Source: Craspedostauros australis (Eukaryota; Bacillariophyta; Bacillariophyceae; Mastogloiales; Achnanthaceae). Taken from it: a stretch of 64,000 bases of DNA. Of this stretch, positions 55,588 to 64,000 are shown one piece after another. How positions within the stretch are numbered: the stretch's first letter is position 1; every line of letters begins with the position of its first letter. The notes below the pieces were generated by a model. The model ran no database searches and had not been told where the DNA came from. It worked only from the letters and a program-made list of their open reading frames with translations. The DNA lies in the NCBI GenBank assembly GCA_026770025.1, contig JAMXDE010000035.1, positions 1 to 64,000 of the forward strand. Direction: 5' to 3'. A program made the position numbers and the translations under genes.

Positions 55588-58500
55588 ATGAGCTCCTTCT
55601 TTGGCAAGTCCGATCGTTACCCCATCGTGTTCGACGGAAAGAAGACCAACTGGAACGCATGGAGCGCTAAGTTCCTCACCCGCGCTGAACGCAAGGGCTA
55701 CGGGAACTTTTACCTCCAAGCTGCGGATGCCGTGGTGGTGAAGGATGAACCTCTCGGACCATCCGGTCTTGCCCCGACGACGGGCGGAGACTCGGGTACG
55801 GGGGAACCCAAGAAGGTGTCAGCCATGTCCTACATGGAGAAGGCTGAGTACCGGAAGGCGTTGGCGAAGTACGCGTTTGAAGAACTGACCATGGCTATCA
55901 ACCATGAAACTCCGGAAGGCAATGTTGCCTTCATGGCTGTGCTGGGATGTAAGAGCGGTACCTACGAAGATGGTGATCCACGCAAGGCGTGGAAGGCGCT
56001 CGAGCGCATCTACGAGCAACGTACTGCTCCAGTGAAGGCGCAGTTGTTGGCTCAACTCAACGGAATGCGGTTGAAGAAGGGCGAGCGCCCTGATTCGTTC
56101 CTCACCGAGATGGAGGTGCTCCGCAACCGTTTAGGGAATGCTGGCGTGAAGATCGACGTCGAGCAATACAACATGCTTGTACTCAACGCTCTCGAGAGAG
56201 ACTACGAGATGGACGTGAAGCTCATAGAGCTCAAGTTCGCAGGCAAAGAAGACAAGATGACAGTTGAAGACATCCGCGAGGCCGTGTGCCTCACCTACGA
56301 CCGCCACCATACCAAACATGGTTCTAAGCGCGAAGGAGGCAACCATGGCAAGGAGGAGATGGCCTTGGCCGCAATCGGCGGGTTCAAGGGCAACTGTCGC
56401 AACTGTGGCGTCTACGGGCACAAGAAGGCGGACTGTCGCTCCCCTACAAAGAGCGGCAACGGCAAGCAAGGCGGTGGCGCCAAGAAGAACGGCAACCGCG
56501 GCAACGGCAACCGCAACAACGGTAACTTCAGTGCCGGAGGCTTCAACGGCAAGTGCAAGTTCTGTGGCAAGACAGGCCACAAGATCTTACAATGCTTCAA
56601 GTTGAAAGCAGCGATGAAGGACGCAGACTCAGCCAATGTGGCTACTGACGGGATGGACGGCATGGACGACGTCGCGCTGGTCACCGTCGATGATGTGATG
56701 ATGTGTCACGAAATCGCAGAGGATGGGAAAATCGCGCGCAACATCGAAAATGTGAGCGAAACCAAAATTCTCACCAACCACGAAATCGTGACAACACACA
56801 CCCACGACACGGAGAGCGGCATCGAAAACCTCATGGAGGACATGGCTCTCATGGTCGTCGATGGAGACCTGGCCGCAGGATTCTACAACGGGACCAACAA
56901 CAACAATGACGATGGATCGGTCGAGGTGGTTGGGATTCGCAACCCGAACGACTACGGTTATTACGGACCACAAGTCGATGCAGATCGCATGATGAGTGAC
57001 AACTTGTTCTCGTCTGATGAGAGCGAAGCTGACGAAACCGAAAGCAACGAGATCGCGATGCCCGGCATCGACCTCCACGCAACGACCTCAGCAAGGCGAC
57101 CAGAGCCAATTTACAACGTACGCCCCATCCGCTCCTACTTGGACGGATTGATCGAGACCGCGTCTCGACGCGACAGAGACAACGCGTGGTGCCCACTGTG
57201 CCTAACCAAAGGGCCTTTGTTCTCGTGGTGTGTTGACTGCCCGTTCTGCCCGTTCTTGATCCTCATCCCAGGAGGACCAAAGGGAGACGTGCCTGTAACA
57301 CCAGCCGAGAAGCTCCAACGCCGCCAAATCCTTGGAAGCGACAACCCTCCCTATGCGGTGAGATGCTCGCTGTCCAACGTGATGCCTGCGAACGATGTTC
57401 GTTCCGACCTCTCGCTCATCTGCTATGACGCGATGGAGGCATACCAAGGCATCGACGAGAACCGCATGGAAGTGCGGAGTGTGTACTTCATGCTGATGAC
57501 CATCGGGGTGATCGGAGCATACGACGTGGCGAGCAAGGCAATCGACATCAACGATCTGCTTGAGGAGAATCGTCTCCCGCCACTCCCGAAGAACCTGATC
57601 TCGCGTATGAGCGCCATGGCCGCGGATCGCCTGCTCTGGATTCACCATCCATCGGACAACGGGGTGCGCGACGGACACATGTTCGACGAGTTGCCTATCT
57701 ACGGGTACAACCATGCGCACGAACTAGCCATGGTGATCGGTGACATGTACGACGCCGGCGAACGCAAGAAGACCATCGCGCCAGATCGCCACGAGGCAAA
57801 CACCTGGCTTGGCGACTCGGGGGCATCGTGCCATCTCACCAACAGCGACGAGGGCATGACCAACGTGCGCCTCGCGAGCTTCGCAGTGAAGGTGGGAAGC
57901 GGGCGCTACCTCAAAGCAACAAAGGTTGGCGACAAACGCATGAAGGTGATGCAGAAGGATGGCTCGGAAGTCATCATCATCCTCAAGGCGGTGAAGTTCG
58001 TCCCCAAGCTTTGGGTCAACCTCCTGAGCATCACGAAGGCACTCGAAAGCGGATTCGACATCAGCAACAAGGGTGTGGTGATGGCTCTCGAGAAGAACGG
58101 ATTGCGCATCCGTTTCGACCGCATCATGGCGACTCACAGTGGATTCGTTTCCGGCGTGAACATGGTGGCGGTCCCAGCCGAACATGAGATGGCAAACATT
58201 GGTGTGTCCACCGGCAAGGCGATCGACATCAATCAAATCCATAAAATGTTAGGCCACGTTGACACTTACACTATCTCGCGCACTGCTGCGCGATACGGAT
58301 GGAATGTCATAGGACGAATGAATCCATGTGAGGACTGTGCTATCGGCAAATCTCGACAAAAATGTTTGTCGAAAATGTCACAGGCGAAGGCGAGCAGAGT
58401 TGGCGAACGGCTGTTCATGGATACCTCCAGTGTCCAGACGTACAGCTTTGGTCGCGGAAAATTCTGGCTCCTGATCATTGACGACTACAGCGACTACTGC

Positions 58501-61392
58501 TGGAGCTACTTCATCAAAGAGAAGAGTGAAGTGGGATCGAAGATGATGTCGCTCTTGAGATGGCTCAAGGCGAATCAGAACGTGACTGTCAAGAATATCA
58601 GATGTGACAACGCAGGAGAGAACTACAGCGCAGAGGCGCAGCTACTCAAGGAGGGATTCGGCCCGACGTTCGAATACACGGCAGCTTCAACTCCACAGCA
58701 GAATGGTCGCGTGGAACGGAAGTTCGCTGTGCTATACGGAAAGGTCAGGGCGATGCTCAATCAGACCCACCTACCAAAGCATCTACGAGGAAAGCTATGG
58801 GCCGAAGCAGCAAGAACAGCAACGCAACTCGAGAACATCATTGGAACGAAGTCGAGAGAACCGGCTTGCGTACTATTCAATGGGCAGACACCCACATACG
58901 TGGACGGACTGCGTTTGTTCGGCGAGATTGGCATGGTGTTCATTGGAGGTCGAGTGATCAAGGCGAAGCTGGACGATCGGTCCAAACCTGCTATGTTCGT
59001 CGGATACGGACAGTCACATGCGAGCGGTGTATACCGAATGATGAACCTCGCAACGGCAAGGATCCTAATCACGCGAGACGTGACATGGATGAACCAGTCG
59101 TATGGGCAATTCAAGGGTGTTGAGAATGCCAACAGATCGGTGATATATGATCTGGATGACGACGACTCTGAGACTGGAAATGCAATCCAGAGAAAGAGAG
59201 TGACTTGGGGGCGAAGCTCGAATATCGCGAGGAACGCGAAGATCGGGGTCGCAGAGAGGAGCGGAAGAGCCGGACACACACAAGGAAACACAGATGACAC
59301 CGCTCACGAGCAAGATGACTTGCTACCTACCCAAGGGGAAGAACCATCGTACAATGATGAGGGCGATGAATCCGGAAGGGACAATGACCGTGCGGGGCGG
59401 ATCGATTCGGCTATTGAGCAATCGACCGCTCGCACTCCCGTGAGACCATTGGCGCGCGTACCGAGGATGGTGAGTGCCCTGGCAGGCTACAACAACTCAC
59501 CGATTCCCCAAGAGGAGAGGGAACGAGAATCAGAATCAGATTCGGAATCGGAGGCAGACGAAGCATCAGCATCAGGAGATGAGGATGGCTATGATACTGC
59601 GCAGGAGACGATGATAGTCCCCGCGGCTACTGGAGGACCCAACTTCCACACAGATGGGTCGATGTTCAACAGAGACGTCGCCAGCATGATGATCGATACT
59701 ACCCAAGGGAGGATGAGACTTATCGACTTCATCGCTGCGAGTCAAGATGTTGAGAACGAACGGAATGGTGAATGGTCCGAACAAGCTAATACGGCTGTGA
59801 TGTTGGACCCAACGACGTTCGAGGAGTGCTGGGATCATGCTGATCCCGAGAAGAGAGAGAAGTGGCGTGGGGCTATCAACAAGGAGTTTACCGACATGGC
59901 CAGAAGAGGAGTATGGCAGAAGATCAAAAGGAGCGAGATGCCAGACGACCGACGATGCGTGAAGACCAAGTGGGTGTTCAAGGAGAAGAGGAACGGCGTG
60001 TTCCGCGCCCGACTGGTTGCATGTGGGTACTCCCAGATTGCAGGAGTCGACTTCTCAGCGCATCATGCACCGGTGATCCACGACGCTACCTACCGAGTGA
60101 TGCTAACCATGAAGATGCTTCTCCGAATGGACTGCATCATCATCGACTTCGAGACAGCATTCTTGCATGGGGATCTCGAAGAGGAGATCTACATGCAATG
60201 CCCGAAAGGCATGAGGCATGAGGCCAATGAATGCTTGTTGCTCAAGAAGACGATCTATGGGCTCGTGCAGAGCGCCAGGCAATGGAACAAGAAGCTGGTC
60301 GACATCCTGATCGAAATGGGATTCAGACAGAGCAAGGTGGATCCATGCCTCCTGATTCGGAATCAGGAAGGGAGACTGTTACTGATCGGAACCTACGTCG
60401 ACGACTGCCTGTGCATCGGGGATGAACAGGAGCTGAAAGACCTCGTGGGGGACATCAAGGCAAAGCGATTCGGTATCAAGGTGGAAGAAGATCTTGAAGA
60501 TTACCTCAGTTGTAAGATCAACTTCAACCACGATGAGACCAATTGCTGGGTGAACCAACCGCACATCATCAACAACATCGTCAGCACTTTCAAGGACGAC
60601 GTGATGAAGCTGCAACGATACGGTACACCAGGGACGCCGGGACAAGGCATCCAGAGAGAGAGTGACTCACCAAAGGTCGACAAGCAGCGACACAGCAACT
60701 ACCGAAGCGGAGTGGGGATGCTGCTGTACCTGGTGAACCACTCAAGACCCGACATCGCCAATGCAGTGCGAGAGCTGACCAAGGTGTTGGACGGACCAAC
60801 GGCCGCAGCGTACAAAGAGATGCTGAGAGTCATGAAGTTCGTGTCGGACACGAGGGAGTACGGTCTGAAGATGAGACCGAAACCTTTGGAGAACGATGCA
60901 TGGAAGATTGTGGTGTACACCGATAGCGAGTTCGCTGGTGACAAGGACAATCGCATCAGTGTGGGAGGACACCTCGTCCTACTACAGGGAGTGCCTATCA
61001 TCTGGAGATCGAAGGCGCAACGCAGCGTGACGCTGAGCTCAACGGAGGCAGAATACGTTGCACTGTCGGAAGCAGGCAAGGAGATCCGCTTCCTGACGCA
61101 ATTGATGAGTGACATCGGGTTGGGGATACACAAGCCGACAGACGTGATGGTTGACAACGTGGGAGCAATCTTCATCGCTTCCAACCCATCTACATCGGCC
61201 AGAACCAGACACATCGATATCCGACATCACTTCATCCGAGAGCTGATTGCGAACAAAGAGGCTAGAGCCCGGTTCGTACATTCAGAGGACAACATCGCTG
61301 ACGGCTTCACCAAGAACACGAAGAAAGAGATCTACGACAGACACAAGGGAGATATCATCCAGCCTCGGTCAGCAGTGGACCGAGAGGAGTGA
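55588..61392 (+). CDS. Element 3 gag-pol polyprotein (1934 aa)
   Basis: One frame from the ATG at 55588 (open from 55519). Gag has a Retrotran_gag-like region (AWKALERIYEQRTAPVKAQL) and two CCHC knuckles, CRNCGVYGHKKADC (from residue 270) and CKFCGKTGHKILQC, separated by an Asn/Gly-rich spacer. Protease motif GDSGASCHL has its Asp at residue 743. The integrase triad is Asp945, Asp1007 and Glu1043 (35 residues between the last two). RT motif YVDDC lies at 1603-1607, and RNase H has YTDSEFAGD and SSTEAEY, with a terminal HIDIRHHFIREL stretch. All copia hallmarks are intact. A Cys-rich insert between gag and protease (CPLCLTKG...CVDCPFCPF) is not a standard copia feature. Two knuckles instead of one set it apart from element 2. 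Confidence 0.95.
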   Translation: MSSFFGKSDRYPIVFDGKKTNWNAWSAKFLTRAERKGYGNFYLQAADAVVVKDEPLGPSGLAPTTGGDSGTGEPKKVSAMSYMEKAEYRKALAKYAFEELTMAINHETPEGNVAFMAVLGCKSGTYEDGDPRKAWKALERIYEQRTAPVKAQLLAQLNGMRLKKGERPDSFLTEMEVLRNRLGNAGVKIDVEQYNMLVLNALERDYEMDVKLIELKFAGKEDKMTVEDIREAVCLTYDRHHTKHGSKREGGNHGKEEMALAAIGGFKGNCRNCGVYGHKKADCRSPTKSGNGKQGGGAKKNGNRGNGNRNNGNFSAGGFNGKCKFCGKTGHKILQCFKLKAAMKDADSANVATDGMDGMDDVALVTVDDVMMCHEIAEDGKIARNIENVSETKILTNHEIVTTHTHDTESGIENLMEDMALMVVDGDLAAGFYNGTNNNNDDGSVEVVGIRNPNDYGYYGPQVDADRMMSDNLFSSDESEADETESNEIAMPGIDLHATTSARRPEPIYNVRPIRSYLDGLIETASRRDRDNAWCPLCLTKGPLFSWCVDCPFCPFLILIPGGPKGDVPVTPAEKLQRRQILGSDNPPYAVRCSLSNVMPANDVRSDLSLICYDAMEAYQGIDENRMEVRSVYFMLMTIGVIGAYDVASKAIDINDLLEENRLPPLPKNLISRMSAMAADRLLWIHHPSDNGVRDGHMFDELPIYGYNHAHELAMVIGDMYDAGERKKTIAPDRHEANTWLGDSGASCHLTNSDEGMTNVRLASFAVKVGSGRYLKATKVGDKRMKVMQKDGSEVIIILKAVKFVPKLWVNLLSITKALESGFDISNKGVVMALEKNGLRIRFDRIMATHSGFVSGVNMVAVPAEHEMANIGVSTGKAIDINQIHKMLGHVDTYTISRTAARYGWNVIGRMNPCEDCAIGKSRQKCLSKMSQAKASRVGERLFMDTSSVQTYSFGRGKFWLLIIDDYSDYCWSYFIKEKSEVGSKMMSLLRWLKANQNVTVKNIRCDNAGENYSAEAQLLKEGFGPTFEYTAASTPQQNGRVERKFAVLYGKVRAMLNQTHLPKHLRGKLWAEAARTATQLENIIGTKSREPACVLFNGQTPTYVDGLRLFGEIGMVFIGGRVIKAKLDDRSKPAMFVGYGQSHASGVYRMMNLATARILITRDVTWMNQSYGQFKGVENANRSVIYDLDDDDSETGNAIQRKRVTWGRSSNIARNAKIGVAERSGRAGHTQGNTDDTAHEQDDLLPTQGEEPSYNDEGDESGRDNDRAGRIDSAIEQSTARTPVRPLARVPRMVSALAGYNNSPIPQEERERESESDSESEADEASASGDEDGYDTAQETMIVPAATGGPNFHTDGSMFNRDVASMMIDTTQGRMRLIDFIAASQDVENERNGEWSEQANTAVMLDPTTFEECWDHADPEKREKWRGAINKEFTDMARRGVWQKIKRSEMPDDRRCVKTKWVFKEKRNGVFRARLVACGYSQIAGVDFSAHHAPVIHDATYRVMLTMKMLLRMDCIIIDFETAFLHGDLEEEIYMQCPKGMRHEANECLLLKKTIYGLVQSARQWNKKLVDILIEMGFRQSKVDPCLLIRNQEGRLLLIGTYVDDCLCIGDEQELKDLVGDIKAKRFGIKVEEDLEDYLSCKINFNHDETNCWVNQPHIINNIVSTFKDDVMKLQRYGTPGTPGQGIQRESDSPKVDKQRHSNYRSGVGMLLYLVNHSRPDIANAVRELTKVLDGPTAAAYKEMLRVMKFVSDTREYGLKMRPKPLENDAWKIVVYTDSEFAGDKDNRISVGGHLVLLQGVPIIWRSKAQRSVTLSSTEAEYVALSEAGKEIRFLTQLMSDIGLGIHKPTDVMVDNVGAIFIASNPSTSARTRHIDIRHHFIRELIANKEARARFVHSEDNIADGFTKNTKKEIYDRHKGDIIQPRSAVDREE

Positions 61393-61456
61393 ACGGGATG
61401 GTGGTGCAAGAGAGTGATGGAGTGTGGAGTCTATGGTATGATGTCGATGCGACAAT

Positions 61457-61463
61457 GGAAGGG
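61457..61463 (+). other. Polypurine tract of element 3
   Basis: The short purine run GGAAGGG sits directly before the second LTR, as expected for the plus-strand primer site. Confidence 0.6.
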
Positions 61464-62252
61464 TGTCAGGAATCGAGGGTGCGACTATGTCGTATTATCC
61501 TAGATTGCCGCACCTCCCATAATACCAAAAATAGACTGACCGATCTACCAAAGTCGGACACGCTCCCAAGTCCATTGTGGACCTCCTCCTCTGTGTGTCA
61601 AGAGTATGACGGACGACGGACAGACGAATCGTGAGACATGGTTTGAGTGGATTGACGAACTGGCATGGCGAACGGAGGATGTAAAAGGGAGACTGGAACA
61701 CCGAAGTGTTCCAAGCATGAGGGTTGACCGGTTAACCTGAAACATCTATGCAAATGCGCTACCACAGTTGAGTCGCTCGGAACCCAGAACATGATTACGT
61801 GACTGACAGAGAACCAGCGAAGGAGAACAAAGCGCGGACTGGAACAGCATCGAAGGACTGCACTGATCGTGCCAGAACTCCATGTTCTGAGCAAGTGTGA
61901 ATGTTGGTGAACATGTGAGAAGAGTGAGTGAACAACACGGAAGAGTGTACTGAATGAGTGATGGATGTCCGATGAGAAGAGAGTGAATCGAGCATCGGCA
62001 TGCATGCGCCTCAGGAGTGTAGACTGATCTCTCAACAGCTGAACATGATGAAATGCACTTGTCATGAACAATGAAATGGACATGATGAGAGAGATTGCAA
62101 TGATGATCATGAGGGGCAACTACAGGAGGCCATCAGCATCCTCATGGGCAAACGAGTTGACGATTTGAGAAACGAGTGTGTTGTTCTCACAGTTCTAAAA
62201 CGGTACAGTTTAATAAGCATTAGACTATATCTATAACCCCGGATTTCCAACA
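61464..62252 (+). repeat. Second LTR of element 3, shared with the next copy
   Basis: Same as 54712-55500. It serves as the 3' LTR of the first copy and the 5' LTR of the second. Confidence 0.88.
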
Positions 62253-64000
62253 CGTTTCGAAACGTGACGATTGAAATCCTACGTTTCTACCACCATCAGC
62301 ACAGCAACACTCGCCATCACCCTTACCACCACCATCATCATGAGCTCCTTCTTTGGCAAGTCCGATCGTTACCCCATCGTGTTCGACGGAAAGAAGACCA
62401 ACTGGAACGCATGGAGCGCTAAGTTCCTCACCCGCGCTGAACGCAAGGGCTACGGGAACTTTTACCTCCAAGCTGCGGATGCCGTGGTGGTGAAGGATGA
62501 ACCTCTCGGACCATCCGGTCTTGCCCCGACGACGGGCGGAGACTCGGGTACGGGGGAACCCAAGAAGGTGTCAGCCATGTCCTACATGGAGAAGGCTGAG
62601 TACCGGAAGGCGTTGGCGAAGTACGCGTTTGAAGAACTGACCATGGCTATCAACCATGAAACTCCGGAAGGCAATGTTGCCTTCATGGCTGTGCTGGGAT
62701 GTAAGAGCGGTACCTACGAAGATGGTGATCCACGCAAGGCGTGGAAGGCGCTCGAGCGCATCTACGAGCAACGTACTGCTCCAGTGAAGGCGCAGTTGTT
62801 GGCTCAACTCAACGGAATGCGGTTGAAGAAGGGCGAGCGCCCTGATTCGTTCCTCACCGAGATGGAGGTGCTCCGCAACCGTTTAGGGAATGCTGGCGTG
62901 AAGATCGACGTCGAGCAATACAACATGCTTGTACTCAACGCTCTCGAGAGAGACTACGAGATGGACGTGAAGCTCATAGAGCTCAAGTTCGCAGGCAAAG
63001 AAGACAAGATGACAGTTGAAGACATCCGCGAGGCCGTGTGCCTCACCTACGACCGCCACCATACCAAACATGGTTCTAAGCGCGAAGGAGGCAACCATGG
63101 CAAGGAGGAGATGGCCTTGGCCGCAATCGGCGGGTTCAAGGGCAACTGTCGCAACTGTGGCGTCTACGGGCACAAGAAGGCGGACTGTCGCTCCCCTACA
63201 AAGAGCGGCAACGGCAAGCAAGGCGGTGGCGCCAAGAAGAACGGCAACCGCGGCAACGGCAACCGCAACAACGGTAACTTCAGTGCCGGAGGCTTCAACG
63301 GCAAGTGCAAGTTCTGTGGCAAGACAGGCCACAAGATCTTACAATGCTTCAAGTTGAAAGCAGCGATGAAGGACGCAGACTCAGCCAATGTGGCTACTGA
63401 CGGGATGGACGGCATGGACGACGTCGCGCTGGTCACCGTCGATGATGTGATGATGTGTCACGAAATCGCAGAGGATGGGAAAATCGCGCGCAACATCGAA
63501 AATGTGAGCGAAACCAAAATTCTCACCAACCACGAAATCGTGACAACACACACCCACGACACGGAGAGCGGCATCGAAAACCTCATGGAGGACATGGCTC
63601 TCATGGTCGTCGATGGAGACCTGGCCGCAGGATTCTACAACGGGACCAACAACAACAATGACGATGGATCGGTCGAGGTGGTTGGGATTCGCAACCCGAA
63701 CGACTACGGTTATTACGGACCACAAGTCGATGCAGATCGCATGATGAGTGACAACTTGTTCTCGTCTGATGAGAGCGAAGCTGACGAAACCGAAAGCAAC
63801 GAGATCGCGATGCCCGGCATCGACCTCCACGCAACGACCTCAGCAAGGCGACCAGAGCCAATTTACAACGTACGCCCCATCCGCTCCTACTTGGACGGAT
63901 TGATCGAGACCGCGTCTCGACGCGACAGAGACAACGCGTGGTGCCCACTGTGCCTAACCAAAGGGCCTTTGTTCTCGTGGTGTGTTGACTGCCCGTTCTG
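62253..64000 (+). mobile_element. Second internal copy of element 3, cut by the window end
   Basis: From 62253 the internal region repeats at offset 6752, and every position inspected is the same as in the first copy. It runs past the window end. Arrays of this kind arise by recombination between LTRs or by assembly error. Confidence 0.9.
62340..64000 (+). CDS. Element 3 gag-pol, second copy, partial
   Basis: ATG at 62340, open to the window end (about 553 codons visible). It covers gag, both CCHC knuckles and the start of the Cys-rich insert, with the same sequence as residues 1-553 of the first copy. Protease and later domains would lie beyond the window. Confidence 0.92.
   Translation, partial: MSSFFGKSDRYPIVFDGKKTNWNAWSAKFLTRAERKGYGNFYLQAADAVVVKDEPLGPSGLAPTTGGDSGTGEPKKVSAMSYMEKAEYRKALAKYAFEELTMAINHETPEGNVAFMAVLGCKSGTYEDGDPRKAWKALERIYEQRTAPVKAQLLAQLNGMRLKKGERPDSFLTEMEVLRNRLGNAGVKIDVEQYNMLVLNALERDYEMDVKLIELKFAGKEDKMTVEDIREAVCLTYDRHHTKHGSKREGGNHGKEEMALAAIGGFKGNCRNCGVYGHKKADCRSPTKSGNGKQGGGAKKNGNRGNGNRNNGNFSAGGFNGKCKFCGKTGHKILQCFKLKAAMKDADSANVATDGMDGMDDVALVTVDDVMMCHEIAEDGKIARNIENVSETKILTNHEIVTTHTHDTESGIENLMEDMALMVVDGDLAAGFYNGTNNNNDDGSVEVVGIRNPNDYGYYGPQVDADRMMSDNLFSSDESEADETESNEIAMPGIDLHATTSARRPEPIYNVRPIRSYLDGLIETASRRDRDNAWCPLCLTKGPLFSWCVDCPF

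Larger units (their letters stand above)
54712..62252 (+). mobile_element. Copia-type LTR retrotransposon 3, intact frame
   Basis: LTR (54712-55500), internal region, LTR (61464-62252), spaced 6752 bp apart and apparently identical. Ends are TGTCAGG...CCAACA. After the second LTR a second copy of the internal region follows at once instead of flanking DNA, so the right target duplication cannot be checked here; the left flank is tcttg. The gag-pol frame is uninterrupted, which suggests recent activity. Confidence 0.92.

Overview
The window is eukaryotic nuclear DNA, most likely from a diatom or close stramenopile relative. The best clue is a two-exon gene, present three times, that joins a divergent CRAL-TRIO (Sec14-like) region to a C-terminal DUF6824 domain (core GRGRPFQEHPGN), a combination I associate with diatom genomes. 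GT-AG introns, a seipin gene, several Ty1/copia retrotransposons with reading frames typical of large algal elements, and the absence of operons fit this. No rRNA, CRISPR array or prokaryotic feature is seen.

Layout. Positions 1-46302 are three head-to-tail copies (A, B, C) of a segment of about 10.2 kb, followed by a roughly 110 bp stub of a fourth copy. Each unit carries, left to right: an uncharacterised stretch; a decayed minus-strand mariner-like transposase broken by LTR-like remnants; a plus-strand seipin-family gene; and, tail to tail with it, a minus-strand CRAL-TRIO-like/DUF6824 gene. Unit A is swollen to 25.7 kb by two full-length copia elements (942-7056 and 9755-19148). Both are flanked by target-site duplications, and the unoccupied sites are visible in B and C. 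Units A and B share a tRNA-derived SINE-like insertion and a 461 bp deletion that C lacks. The seipin copy in C has a nonsense codon before its second membrane segment. Different parts of the units group differently (A with B, B with C, or A with C), as expected if gene conversion has shuffled them.

46416-54711 is single-copy sequence. It holds an open 888-aa Tc1/mariner-like transposase (48651-51314), an LTR-like repeat of the kind nested in the tandem units (51337-51973), and a minus-strand N-acetylglutamate synthase gene (52727-54625) whose frame breaks at an A-run ahead of the acetyltransferase domain.

54712-64000 is a third copia family: LTR, internal region with one 1934-aa gag-pol frame, LTR, then a second, apparently identical internal region running off the window. 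This is a tandem LTR-internal-LTR-internal arrangement whose first LTR lies only about 90 bp from the N-acetylglutamate synthase start region.

Host functions are therefore few: lipid-droplet or ER lipid handling (seipin), a possible lipid-binding/nuclear protein (CRAL-TRIO-like/DUF6824), and the first step of arginine/ornithine synthesis (N-acetylglutamate synthase). The rest records transposition and segmental duplication. Homologies were judged by eye; copy identities and intron boundaries were not computed.
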